Assembly (NCBI GenBank): GCA_021464415.1
Contig: CM038469.1
Span: forward strand, 29,877,736 to 29,941,735
Direction of reading: 5' to 3'
From: Lonicera japonica
Taxonomy: Eukaryota; Streptophyta; Magnoliopsida; Dipsacales; Caprifoliaceae
DNA length: 64,000 bases
Every line of letters begins with the position of its first letter. Positions within the stretch are counted from its first letter, which is position 1. Made by a program: the position numbers and the translations under genes. The notes under the pieces are model-generated. The model saw nothing but the letters and a program-made list of their open reading frames with translations. It searched no databases and had not been told where the DNA came from. Below, one piece after another: positions 21,906 through 34,300 of this stretch.

Positions 21906-24900
21906 TTACATATTAGAATATCTAATATTTTTCAAATCCTCTCTATCAAGCCTCACTATACCTATAAGCTTTTTAGGTAAATTCTCTCTACTCAAAATAT
22001 ACAATCTCTTTTTTTGATACCCCCAATTAGCCAAGAAGTCAGCAACTTGATTGTTTTCCCGATAAGTATGATTAATTGTGTAATCCATGTTACTCAGCAG
22101 ATAATTAATCTTCCTCACTTCATAAGCAATACTCCACGGAACAGTTGTAGACCTGTCTATAATATTCTTCAACATCAACGAGTCCACTTCAATGTCTATA
22201 TGATCCACATTCATCTCCTTACAGATTTGCAAACCTTGAAGGAGAGCTCTAGCTTCTGCAATAGAATTTGTTGTACTCCCATAATATTCTGCACAAGCAA
22301 AACGCACCTGACCTCTCTCATCACAAAGGATACTCCCTCATCCCCCTTCACCGGGATTGCCCTTACAACACCCATAAGAATTTAACTTATACCGACCTTC
22401 CCTTGAACATAACCATTGAGTAATAATCCATGACTCTCGAGCAAGAGAAAAAACCTTCAACCCTAACCGATGCAGAATGTGGGTATCCAGGGGTTTCCTT
22501 TTAAGAAGAATTGGAGAATCCGAGAGGATGGTATTAATCGAACTTCTAATTTTGGAAATAACTTGAGAAGCTCCACCAATAAGATTTTCGTATTTCCCCT
22601 TGTTACGATGCAACCATAATTCCCAACAAATACAATTAGGGATAAGAGATAATATCGCCTTATAACAAGGAGACCTCATCTTGCTTAACCACCAAGTGTT
22701 TACCTTTAACTGTAATTGCGAAGCTGAGTTTTGAAGGGAAAGCATTTGCTCAAAAAAATCCCATACCTGGACAGCCGTTGGGCTATTAACGAAAACATGA
22801 GAAACTGATTCCATTTTAGGCTTAATGCAGCACCCACATTTGGAAGCCATGCTAAACCTTTTCTTCATTAAACATTCGTCCAGAGGAACTTTATTTTGCA
22901 GAACCCTCCAAGTGAGAAAATACCACTTTAAAGGAACACAAGCATGCCAAATATATCGACTGGTGCCCAAAAAACTACCCTTGGCTCTCACCATATCCCA
23001 CGCTGTATTAATCGAAAATTCCCATTCATCGAGTTCACCCACACACATCTATAAGCTTCATTATTAAGCAGCCTAACCATTCCAGACATAGCAAGCCTTT
23101 GATTAGTAGGTAAATCTATATTCACAAAATTATCACACAAGGCCTCTTTCACTGAAATGCAGGAACGATAACTTCCGTCATTGGCGAGTCTATCTTCCCC
23201 CCACCATTTATCATACCAAAAATCCACTTTTCCTTCTCCAATAATCCACTTCATGCTCTTTTCTGTAACATCTTTAACTGTAAGTAAACGGAGCCAATTA
23301 TTCGACACACCATTTTTATTATCACACATAGTTAAGTGATGATTGGAGCTATATTTGCTTCTCATAAAATGAGCCCATAAAGAATTAGTAGTTCTCAAAG
23401 TCCACCATAACTTCATAGAAAAAGTTGTTGTAATATCACACATACTTTGAAAACCCAAGCCCCCTTCTTGAATCGGGAGACAACACTTTCTCTAATTCAC
23501 CCAATGATACTTAGCCCCATCTTCCTTATCTCCCCAAAGAAAATTAGCAAATATCGAATCTATACGATTTAATATCGCCTTAGGAGGATCACAGGCAGCC
23601 AAATTATAAGTAGGAAGACTCTGAAGCACATGTTTAATAAGAATAATTCGACCCCCGTAAGATAAAAGTTTCGCTTTCCAACCCGCTAATTTTTTCTCGA
23701 ACTTCTTTAAAATATCCGAGAAATATTCTATCCGCTTCCTACCCTTAAATACCGTGCAACCCAAGTACTTAATTGGCAACTTCTTCCTTTGAAAACCCGT
23801 AATATTTGCGATAGTTTGACTGCGAGCATTACTAGTTTTCTCACCCACTATAAAACAACTCTTATTCCTGCTTATTAATTGATCAGACTCATTTTCGTAA
23901 AGGGCCAAAAACTGAGTGAGATTCTCCAATGATCTTTTAGCTCAATTTGTAAAAATCATCATATCATCCGCGAAGCACAAATGAGAGATTTAAGGGCATT
24001 TGTTAGGCTTAGAAAAAGCAACAGTTTGCTTAGTCGTGACTAAATCCACTAGCCCACGACTTAATACTTCTGCCGCTAAAATAAACAAGCAAGGTGACAA
24101 TGGATCACCTTGCTTAACACCACGACTTGAGTGAAAAAATCCTTCAGCTGTACCATTGATAATAACCGAGTACCAGCAGTTCGACAACAACCTCCAAACC
24201 ATGTCAATAAGGCGCTCATCGAAACCGAATTGACGTATCACATTCAAAATAAAACGCCATGACATTCTATCACATGCCTTGGCCATATCCAGTTTCACCA
24301 CCACATTGTTACCCCTGATTTTAGTATCCAACTTATACATTATCTCTTGAGCTAATAAAACATTCTCAATGATATTTTGATTTTTCACAAAACCACTTTG
24401 CTCTGCGCTAATAATAAGAGGTAATACATCCGCCATACGAACCATAAGAATTTTAGATATAATTTTAGCACAAAAGTTACACAGGCTAATAGGACGCATA
24501 TCCCCAAACGTAGCTGGATTACTAACCTTAGGAATCGGAATGATATGAGCACAACTCCAAGCCTTAGGCAAGTTATACCCATTGAAGAAAGCTTGAATTG
24601 TCTTCAACAAATCATGTTTCACAATATCCCAACAATGAACATAAAACACACCTCCAAATCCATCCGGACCTGCCGACCCCTCGGGATTTATTGCTCTGAC
24701 TGCATTAAAGATCTCTCTTCATTCAGAACTTTTATCAAATTCACATTTTGAGCTGAAGTAACCAACTGAGGTATAAGTTTTTGAATCAAAGGAAATTCGA
24801 AATTTTGCCGCGTACTAGTAAATAATTGTTTATAAAATTCAACTACAGCCTCAGCAATACTCTTCTGGTCCATTTTCTAATCCCCGTCACTAGTTTAAAT

Positions 24901-26015
24901 ACAAAAAATACGAGATTTGTGTCTCTTCATCATGGCTGAAGCATGAAAGAAACGAATGTTCTTATCGCCTTCATGTAGCCATTTGGCCCTAGCTCTTTGC
25001 TTCCAAAAGGTTTCCTCAGAAGCCAACCAATTATCAAATTGAGCTCTCCTCCTTTGGTACTCCTCCAAACATTCATTAGAGTCATCAGATTCCATTATTA
25101 ATTAAGAAAGTTGAAGGTCATTCTCCGCCTTTAGGACATTCTGAAAAATATCTCCAAAAGTGCTTTTATTCCATTCAATAAGAACATGCTTAAGCCGTTT
25201 GAGTTTAGAAGAAAAGATAGAGAGAGGATTCCCATGAACTGACTCTTGCCAACAAAGCCAAACCACATCTAAAAAATTATAATGCTTGACCCACATTTTT
25301 TGAAATTTAAAACACCCTTGTTTCTTCTCTTGCGCCCTATCAAACCTGTCGACTAGAGGAGCATGGTCAGAACAGGACCTATTAAGATGGAGAACCGAGC
25401 TACTGGTAAAAAACATTTTCCACTACATATTACATAAAACTCGGTCTAGCTTTTGCCACATTCTCTGCCCCGATTTCTGCCACGTAAATGCACTCCCCAA
25501 ACCATCAATTTCAAGTAAACCACATAGAAAATGAAGTCATTGAATTCATTAGCCGCGCTGAAATCAATAGCATTCCCACCCAGACGCTCACTAGAATTAC
25601 GAACAATATTAAAGTCTCCCCCTAAAACCCACGCTTTATCAACAGAAGCAATAGATTCTAAACATTGCCATAATTCTCTTCTATCCGTTTTGCTACATTT
25701 TCCATAAATAGTTGAGACCACAAACGGATTCTCTATCATACCATGTTTACAAAGAACCGAAATACACTGCGAAGTATTGCAAAGAACGGTGCAATCTAAA
25801 TTAGAATTCCAGAAAACCCAAACACTACTACATACATTACTGACAGCACAATCAAACCCCAACTGAAGGCGAATAGCAACTAATTGAGCCTGATCAATCA
25901 TCGGTTCTATTATAGCGACAAACTTAATACGATGTAACTGAATAATTTTCTTCAACCGAGCAATAAAAGAGGCATTAGCAATACCTCTAATATTCTAAAA
26001 CAAGGCACTAATCAT
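21906..26015 (-). pseudogene. LINE ORF2: endonuclease, reverse transcriptase, zf-RVT, RNase H (inactivated)
   Basis: ATG at 26015 is followed by MISALF, a TAG where L1 endonucleases have Trp, then NIRGIANASF. The endonuclease blocks IEPMIDQAQL and WVLGGDFNIVRNSSERLGG follow (25955-25446). The RT has IIPIPKVSNPATFGDMRPIS, LKLDMAKACDRMSW, GVKQGDPLSPCLFIL (24560-24080) and the catalytic FADD at about 23960, hemmed in by two stops. KLPIKYLGCTVFKGRKR (about 23780) marks the post-catalytic region. The zf-RVT part includes KCGCCIKPKMESVSHVF (about 22830), and RNase H has AEARALLQGLQ with NHTYRENNQVADFLANWG (22270-22030). The reading frame changes several times between domains. A catalytically dead copy. 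Confidence 0.83.
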
Positions 26016-26098
26016 AATAAAATTTTGGGAATAGGCATTTGAGAACCTTTCTTATCTCTATCAACCATCTTCTTCTTTCTCCCTCTCTTCTTTTTCCC

Positions 26099-27055
26099 TT
26101 ATTTCAATTTATTACTAGAATCCACCAAAACTGCCGTCTTCATGAGACTCTCTCTTGCCTTGATTCGATCTGAAATTATACCTTGCTCTTTAATCAACCT
26201 GTTTTTAAGCTCCTGCTTATCAAATACAGCATAATTGAATTGAGGATAATCCAACGCCTTAGGAGAAACACCCAACTCAGCCATATTCCTAGGGGTTATA
26301 CCGATTTTCATTTTCAACCCTTCCATAATATCAGAATGAGCAACTGAGTGAGAGTCATCTAAATCACTCCCATTAAACACATCAGTATCCCCATCAACTG
26401 CAAAGGTAACTTCATCCAGTTCTACTTTAGACGAAGAGGCTGTATTACTCACATAAAAAATAAGGGCAGGAGAAGTAACTGTAGTAGATAATTTCTTACC
26501 TTCATGAATCTTCTTTTCGTGAATTTCAAATTGCTCATGAGAAGACATTTTAACCTGTTGCTCAACTGACTGAAACACAGGTTAATTAACTTCTTTGTGT
26601 CCCTCTAGAGGGATAACTTGACCTATATTAACCTTACAATCATTTTGATCATGACCTTGGCGTTTACATTTCTCACAGTATTTCTGCACCTTCTCATATT
26701 CAACAGCTTGCCAAAACCCTGTAGATCCACTCCCAATCCATATTCTATTTGGAAATTTCTTAAGTAAATCCATTTCAACACAGATACGCGCCACACTAGG
26801 ACGAGCTAGCATAGCTGTAGCAGCATCCAATTTGAGAGAAGAACCAAGAGTTCTCGCAATAGAAAAAAGGCTATTCAAAGCAAATAGATGTACTGGTAGA
26901 TGAGGTAAATTCACCCACACAAGAGCTATTGACGATTCCACATCCACTCGAAAATCAGTTGACCACTTGAACACTCTCATTGGATACTTTTTTAAATACC
27001 ATATTTCTCTCAGCCAAATACGATGATAGTCCTCTTCATTATTAAAACGAATCAA
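26099..27055 (-). pseudogene. LINE ORF1 (DUF4283-type, CCHC knuckle), 5'-truncated
   Basis: The frame opens with IRFNNEEDYHRIWLREIWYL and the ALVWVNLPHLPVHLFALNSL block of the DUF4283 region found in plant LINE ORF1 proteins. It continues to a zinc knuckle CEKCKRQGHDQNDC (C-x2-C-x4-H-x4-C). An in-frame TAA at 26582-26584 separates it from a further 159 codons in the same frame that end at the natural terminus 26099. ORF1 proteins bind the element RNA; this copy lacks its N-terminal part. Confidence 0.78.
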
Positions 27056-27060
27056 AATAT

Positions 27061-27665
27061 GTTTAGAGTCAAGGTCGGGCTCAAGTTGGTAGAGATGATA
27101 ACTGGATTTAGTTTTATGATAGGGTTTCTATTGATTTCTCTCATCCGTTCTCACTACTCCCTTTCTAGAGAGTCCCTTCTTCTAATTATATATCCCTTTT
27201 TCGTGCTCCCCAAGCTAGATTAGGTTACAAGTAAAATGACCATCCAGGATACACCTTGTGATCCTTGTGATATTCACATCTCTCTTCCATGTGAGGAGAG
27301 CACATCTGTTATATCTAACTTCTTTGCACTTTACACGTGTCATTTTGTCATTTGCTCTTGCAGTAAGCATTTATCATACCATATATTATTACAGGTGTCA
27401 TTGTCTTATTGATTGAGATGCTTATGTCAGTATTCTCTTCATCTATAGATCTGGCATTCTTCTTAGGTCGATTATCTTTTACTCGGCAATTCTCCTTCTT
27501 ATTCGACGGTTCTTCTTTTTACTCGGCACAATGTTGTCTCTTGCTAGGCGAACATTCTGTATCGCCTCTCAGGTTGCTGAGCCTCATTCGTAATCTGCTA
27601 TCTTTCATGACAGTTGGACCTCGCCCTTTCTATTCGGCCTATAAGAGAACGTTAAAATCATGTTC
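27061..27665 (-). repeat. LTR-like promoter repeat, copy 1 (sister at 60.95-61.56 kb)
   Basis: On the - strand it runs AGGCCGAATAG, several (G)CCGAGTAAAA words, GATAATCGACCTAAGAA, TGACACGTGTAAAGTGCAAA, TTAGATATAACAG, CTTGGGGAGCACGAAA and a TATATAATTAGAAG TATA region. The order matches 60948-61560 on the + strand. The LINE is joined to its downstream end. Confidence 0.7.
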
Positions 27666-28365
27666 CCACAAATAGCAATGTGTAAAATTGATGTGTAAAA
27701 ACATGCGGACTAATAAATAATTGACATTTGATTGATAAAAAGTTGTTTTACACATAAATTATATACATTCTCATTTTTGCTCAAATGATTTATACTTATA
27801 GTCTTGTGTAAAATTATGATGCACCAATGATATGGAAACACATGGAATATATAATATTCAACATTTTTTATAAATATTTTTTATTTATAATTAAATAGTC
27901 AAAGTAGGTATTGATTTAAAGATCTTGATGAGTATAATTCAAATATGCAAATTCTATTACAAAATATATTTTTAATTATACTATTTTAAAGTTTTTGTAA
28001 AAAGTTGGAGAGAGAAAATGATAAGGTGGATGTGTATTTTACACAAAAGATGATGTGGCATGTTTTACACAACACCATTGGAACACCAAAAATTATACAC
28101 AATGTGTAAATTTTATACCAATCCTATGTGGTTACACATGTTTATTGGAGATGCTTTGAGGAGAGAAAATGAGTAGATGGAGAGAAAATCTTACTTGGCT
28201 GTGTAAATTGGATGTGCAAAATACACGGCCATTATACACAAGAACTCAGTTGGCATTGATTTTACACAACTATTGAAGTAACAAAAAATTTACACAATGT
28301 GTAAATTTTACACAATGCTGAGTTGACTATTTTTACAGAGCCTCGTTAGAGATGCCCTAACAATC
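27666..28365. repeat. MITE-like debris rich in TGTGTAAA words
   Basis: Many TGTGTAAA/TTTACACA words in both orientations; segments end in TTGGAGATGCTTTGAGG (about 28145) and TTAGAGATGCCCTAAC (about 28345), typical ends of MITEs with a GCATCTCYAA terminus. This suggests two adjacent or nested copies. No coding sequence. Confidence 0.45.
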
Positions 28366-28489
28366 AACCAGGTCGATGTACCTATTACCGAATCCACTCT
28401 TAATTTTGGCATGTACACAAAATAATAAAATCAATCCGTAATTATGGCATTTATACAAAATTATCAAAGTACTCATTTCACGCGAACAA

Positions 28490-29035
28490 TTATTATAATG
28501 ATGCGTTTGATTGCAAGCATGAAATTTGCATGGAAATAAAATAAGTTATAGGTAATTGAATTGCCTATAATTGAGTTGCATAGAAAATTCAATTAAATGT
28601 GTTTGATTGCCTTAATTTTTTACCTGAAAAATAGTGGTTGTATTGCGGCATTTTTAATGTAGAAAAAATTATAGATATTTTTTTTTCATAATTCTATAGT
28701 CATGATGGATCTTGTTTAATTGATCTTGATTAGTAGATTTTAAATATTAAATTTTTATTAAATTTTGAATTTTGTATTTTAAGTTATAGTATTTTTAATG
28801 TAGAAAATGGGTAAAATATTGTCTCGAAAACTGTGCAATTGCCTGAAAAATAAATACAAGCCCCCCCCAAAGAAAATGTTTTCCTTGTTTCGGTGGAAAA
28901 TGTAAGTGTGTGAGCAATAGTGAGAAAATATTTTTCCTAGAAAAAAAACCAATCAAACACCTTAAGTTATTAAATCAAGTGAAAAGTGGGTATTTTCCAT
29001 GAAAAAAAAAACCAATCAAACACACCCTAAATAAT
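28490..29035. repeat. Degraded MITE with GTTTGATTG ends
   Basis: Left end GCGTTTGATTGCAAGCATG; right end CCAATCAAACACACCC, with internal GTTTGATTGCC and CCAATCAAACACC copies at about 28600 and 28950. Non-coding; target duplication not clear. Confidence 0.4.
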
Positions 29036-30880
29036 GCTAATAGAAGGATTTGAAGCCATGACGTTTGGCTGAAGAACACATTTAATCATCAATTGTCATT
29101 ATATATTTTTAAGAGAGATTTTAGTAGTAAAAATCAGAGTAGTTAAGTAATAATTGAAGAACTAAAAAAAGAAAAAGGAAAAAGTGGATGCAAAAACAGA
29201 CAGATTGGCTTACTCATTAACAACCACGGATTTTGATTAAAGAAAGAAAAAGGTCTTTGTAATTTACGCCAAACATGTCATCAGCCTCATCCTTAAGTTA
29301 AAAGAAACAGGAAAATAAGGTTTAATTCGTAAATACAAACAAGTTGTCGGCATTTCAATAATTAACCAAGATTCCTTCTCAGTTGGTCATTTACAGTGGA
29401 ATAATTTTCTTTCTCATTAAAAATATATTACTCCTCTCATTTTTTTTTTCTTATGTAGGATGCAATTTATTATTTGGGACATAGCTAATACACAAATTCT
29501 TACAATAACAATTAAATTTTAGCACTTGATTACGTTGAAATTATAATATTCATAAAAAAGTGAGAAAATTAAGGTATATTTTAAATTTAGAATAAAGCGA
29601 GCACTTAACAACAAAACTTTATACGTAAATCACTACATGTCATATTATGCAGTGGTCGTAGAATCATAACTTGTATTAATAGCTATGTCTAACATTTGTT
29701 ATGGTAGTTATCAAATCATCGCTCGCATAAAAGAAGAAGAAAGAGGAACAACAATATTTGTGTAAAATAAATTTCTATTTGTAATGGTGGTTTTGGTCAT
29801 GTTTTTGCGGAAAAGTTATATATATGTTTAAGTGTTTTGAGAATGAGAATAAGTGGAGGATATTAATATTTTTTAGAAAAATATTAATTTGTATTTACAA
29901 ATTTATGTTAAGTATATTATAAATAAATAAATAACTTTAACTCATGCGTGCCATAGTTACTTTTTAAAGTAGCTAGTTTAAAAGATTTAACACTAAGTCT
30001 TTAATTTCACAAAAACGCCCAAGGTGTAGTAAACTTGGTAAAGAGGGTAGGAGTTGATTCCCGAGACAGTCTTGGAATCGACCGGATTTGCTCCCCAGGC
30101 CAGGTTGATTTCTAGGATTGTCAAAATAATGCTTGGCTAACGGTAGCCACCAACTGCAAGCGGAGATTAGTCAATAACCGCGAAAGCTGACCAGAACAAT
30201 TTGTGGGTAAGACAAAAAAAAGAAAAGAGGGGAGAAGTTTTCCTACTCTACTAAAGTTGAACTCTTTGGGATCCCCATTTTTTATCCCCCTCTTCTCGGA
30301 AGTTGAACACCGAGCATGTGTATTGTTTGTATTAAAAAAATTTACCAAATATTAAAAGATTATTTGTAACCCTTTGCCCAAATTTGATTTTTTCTCACTG
30401 CAACAACGCTAATGCATAGGTTTGACGGGTTTAGATTGGTGTGGAAGCTACTCTTACTAAAGAACATCTTTTTTTTCTTTAAAAGTTTAAATGAGGGAAA
30501 ATCACCACAGTTTAAGATCGAACATATTATAAAACTTAGTGAGCACGACCATCCACCAAGAGAAAGTATTAAAATTTTTCCAAGTCAATCAAACTTTGCC
30601 AAATAATACTCAGTTAGGCTATCTCTCGATTCTATCCATTAAAATTTTTATGTTAGAGAAGGAAAATGAAAAAATATGTTATAATGAAACTTTCTAAACC
30701 AATTTTTATATGAAAAAGTCATATTTAAAATTTCTATAACTACTTTTATATATAAAAATGTTAATAATTTTTTTTCAAAATAGCTCATGACAATCTCATC
30801 GGATAATATTAAATCTATTTATTATCCCTTCTTATAAAAATAACAAGAAAGAAATAAATTAAATACAAAAGGTATATCGG
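29036..30880. other. Intergenic upstream of the PP2A-B55 gene
   Basis: AT-rich sequence without a recognisable gene. A stretch near 30015-30115 (TGTAGTAAACTTGGTAAAG ... GGAATCGACC) could be tRNA-derived but does not fit the box A/box B consensus well. Short frames at 30121-30348 (-) and 30412-30606 (+) have no domain. Confidence 0.45.
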
Positions 30881-30883
30881 TTG

Positions 30884-30890
30884 TATAAAA
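30884..30890 (+). promoter_or_regulatory. Candidate TATA box of the PP2A-B55 gene
   Basis: TATAAAA lies about 500 bp before the chosen start codon. It is followed by the GA-rich stretch 30941-31110, the kind of purine-rich leader common in plant 5' UTRs. TTTTTTCAG at 30931-30939 also looks like a splice acceptor, so transcription might start further upstream and this might not be the promoter. Confidence 0.3.
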
Positions 30891-30940
30891 AAAATTTTAA
30901 AAAAATTTGCGATAAAGTTTTTTTAATTTGTTTTTTCAGG

Positions 30941-31048
30941 ATGAGAGAGAGGGAGGCACTAACAGCCAAAACAAGAGAGAGAAAAAAGAAGAGAAATATA
31001 GAGAGAGAGTGTGAAAATCGCGTCCATGTTCAATCCTTGTGTGTTTAG
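30941..31048 (+). other. Upstream open reading frame in the PP2A-B55 leader, 35 codons
   Basis: ATG at 30941 opens a 35-codon Arg/Glu/Lys-rich frame inside the GA-rich leader, ending at TAG 31046-31048, well before the main start. If the leader includes it, it could lower translation of the main frame; that is inference from position only. Confidence 0.3.
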
Positions 31049-31387
31049 TCCTGGAGAGAGAAAAAAGCAAGTTTTCTAGAGAGAGAAAGAGAGAGAGAGA
31101 GAGACTGTCAATCAATCTTTCTGATCGATGTTCAATCGACATGTGTCTCGTTAGATAGGGAGGAGGAGGAGGAGAGAATAAAGGAGGTGACTGAAAAACA
31201 ACCAAAAAAGAAAAAGAAAATCTCACCGATGGTTTAACGATTCGTGTTTTCTTCAAATGGATGAATCGAGATTCTACATTTCCATTCACAGAAAAATCGA
31301 ATACGTGATGATGTTAATGCGATTTTGAGAATCGGATCGATTGATTTGATAAGGATCGAGTGTTGGAGCCCTAACTTCATCGGAACA

Positions 31388-34300
31388 ATGGATAGTAGTG
31401 GTGATGAGGTCATGGCTGCGGTTGAAGACTCGCCACCAGAGCCACTGGAGTGGAAATTCTCTCAGGTTTTTGGTGAAAGGTCTGCCGGAGAGGAAGTTCA
31501 GGAAGGTAATATATCTGATTCATTTATCGCCCGGTGTTTCTATTCGGATTATTATATGATGAACTGTATTTATTCTACTGTTTGTTCAGTTGCCAATAGA
31601 TGCTTTCTTGTGAACTTGTCTTTAATCTTTTTACGAAGGAAACTGATAAGCTTACTTTATTTTTGTACAAATAGATGAACTGTTGGGGCTACACATTTAA
31701 TATGTTGTCTTCCTTTCTTTTAATCTTATTGGTGCTACAGCCGTCTGTATAAATTTTTTTTACAATTTATTACTATGTTTGACACTACTTGGTTTTGGGT
31801 GGGAATTGATGGCAAGTTTTTTGTAGTTCTAAATTTACTTAATTTTTTGTACAGTCTTTTAATATAAACAGTTGTGGCATCAATCAAATAAAAAGAAATG
31901 CAAACAATACATTAAAGGTGTGCCCCCATCAGGTCATTTGAGTGGTACCACATAGTAAAATTGATTAACCTAGCAATTTCCGGCAAGTTCACGTTATCAA
32001 AAGATGGGAAATAAAGAGTTCCAATTCAGTAGTTGTTTAAGCCTAAGTTATGTGACAAGGGATTGCCATCTCACTCTAAATTCTAGAGATGGGATGCTAA
32101 ACAATGTAGTTGGTTTGATAGTACTAAAAGATACAGCTGAAGTTTTCTATATTTGACCACTGATGGTTCATACAGAACTTATTCAGTTGCTTTAGTATGA
32201 AGTTGCAATGTACCAAAGGTATTAACTAAGGGAGTAAACTGGTGATTGTTGCTTATTAACTAAATGTTAATCCTATTCCTCTATATGCTGCATTAAGCTA
32301 TAGCAACTACAAATGCCATTACATATCATATAGGATTAATGGTTTCTGACTGTTTATATAAACAGTTGATGGAGTGGCAATATAATCACTCAGACACAAA
32401 AAGGTCTTTTTCTTTTTTGTTGGTTGGGTTTTTAACTGCCAGTTATTGATATTCATGGTTCCTTGGTCAATCAAACTCTTTGTTAACTACTTTTCTGGCC
32501 AAGGACATTGGGAGTTGCATGCATCTCAATTATGTATTCTAGAAGGAAATGATTGCATCAAACCATTTGCAAATAGTTAGTTTATTTATATTCTAGCATT
32601 ATATTATATTTGAGTGTTTGAGTAATAGCAGTACGGAGTATGGACAGAGGAAACACCCGCAAGTGCTAGTGAAAGTGCCTTTGGGGAATCTTTAAAATGT
32701 AACTCTATGGTGTTCGTTATCTAGGACAATCATTTAAAGGATGCTGCATTGTATTGAAAGTATAAGTAAGGCTCTCTGTTCACCTCTGAGAGGCTGCTTG
32801 AAGGGCAATTCTTGAATAGGGGTTAATTGTTAAAATAGTAATTTTAGTTTATTGTTAGCCATAAGCATTGATATACATAATTGACCCTCTACCTAAAGCG
32901 TATGCTCTAGATGGTGAAATAACATGGTATTAGAGCTTTGGTTTAGCAAGGTCTTGGGTTCAAATCTTTTCACTTGCATTTAGTTCCTCCTTTCTCTTCG
33001 AACAGTTCGCACCCTGTTATGGTCCTTCCCAATGTGCACTGTAATTTCTCTCTTTGTATGAGATTTGTCTCTCCATGTACGAGGAGGGACGACGGCACAT
33101 GAGGGGAGTATTAGCGAGCACTTCAAGCTTGTAGGTGGAATGTTGATTTAATTAGAGTGACCTGTTTCGCATTAGTGCCTTTTGGGTGAAGAGATGAGTG
33201 ATGGAATTCTGGATGAGCTAAAAGGCTATTGAATAATATAAAAGACAGAACAGGTGATAACTGAGGCTGACCTTCCTGAATCTTCATCTACGGTTGACAA
33301 AAATGAAGAAAAGAGTTTGACGACATTGTTGTTAGAAAATCTCAACCAAGTCTAAGAGGGATGCACTAATGCATTGCATTATTGTTGTTGTTGGAAGAGA
33401 AGTTCATTTTTAATGCATGGATAAGATAGTGACATTACATCACATAATACCCTAATATACGACTTGCTAAGACTAAACTTGAAGCAAAGCCTGAGATGTA
33501 TTAACCCCTTTGATTTCACAAGAAAACCTTTATAATGATAGCACATACAGATCATCGCGAAAATTTCACTACACCTGAAAGTGAAAATGACCTTACAACC
33601 AAAGAACTTGGATTTGGCATCTCCTAGACAGAACTTGAGCTAGAAAGTATCCAAAATCTAAAGATTGGTATAATTTCACTAGCATGCTGCCCTAATAACA
33701 CAAAACTCTATATTATGCTAGTATGCATAAATATTGCTTAGATATGGGTACCTGTTGACATAACTTGAATGGCACGGTCTGCCCAGTTATGGGGCCACAT
33801 TCTGCATTAATCGTCCACCTTACCTGCCTCATAAGCATCAGAATGTAAATTACCCATCAGCGCAGCGTTTTAATCTACAATATAAGTTCTGCACTACTCT
33901 TCGAAATGCCTTTATTAATGGTTGATTGTTGTAGCACTTCTACATAAACAATAAAGCACGAAGGGTATACAACCCAAGCACATTTGGAAGTATGCTAGAA
34001 AAAATCTATCAAGAACTGTAGCAAACTAGCTAAAAATAATAAAAGATAATGAAAAGTCACATCCAGATGTAATTCTTTTAGTCTGATCTAAGCCAGATTC
34101 TGCGTTACTACTCAACACAGAAGACTATATTCAAGCCCAAATCCATAATCTCCCAATCTGGAGTTCTTGATTTGATCTAGGTATTACTAATGAAATCCGT
34201 TTAATCGATTTACTTTTGGCCCACTATAACCAAAATAGATCCAATCAACCTAACTCACCAAACGAATCCCCAATTTATTTTTGTATTTCGGCCGCCCAAC

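Larger units (their letters stand above)
21840..27060 (-). mobile_element. Nearly complete L1-type LINE, decayed
   Basis: In order on the - strand: ORF1 with an RNA-binding part and CCHC knuckle, an ORF2 endonuclease, reverse transcriptase, zinc-binding zf-RVT region and a plant-type RNase H, then a short 3' tail with A-rich tracts (T-rich at 21838-21881 on the + strand). The 5' boundary near 27060 is placed where homology between the adjoining LTR-like repeat and its sister at 61.5 kb stops, so ORF1 lacks its start. At least two frame changes and many stops make it inactive. No convincing target duplication was found. Confidence 0.85.

Noticed and set aside
21840..27120. Target duplication for the - strand LINE and extension of ORF1 to about 27120
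   Set aside because: No matching flanks were found. The apparent coding extension lies in sequence that aligns with the LTR-like repeat at 61.4-61.5 kb, so the ORF1 start was cut at about 27055.
30015..30115. SINE at 30.0 kb
   Set aside because: Box A and box B matches are weak and no tail or target duplication is seen; only mentioned in the intergenic entry.
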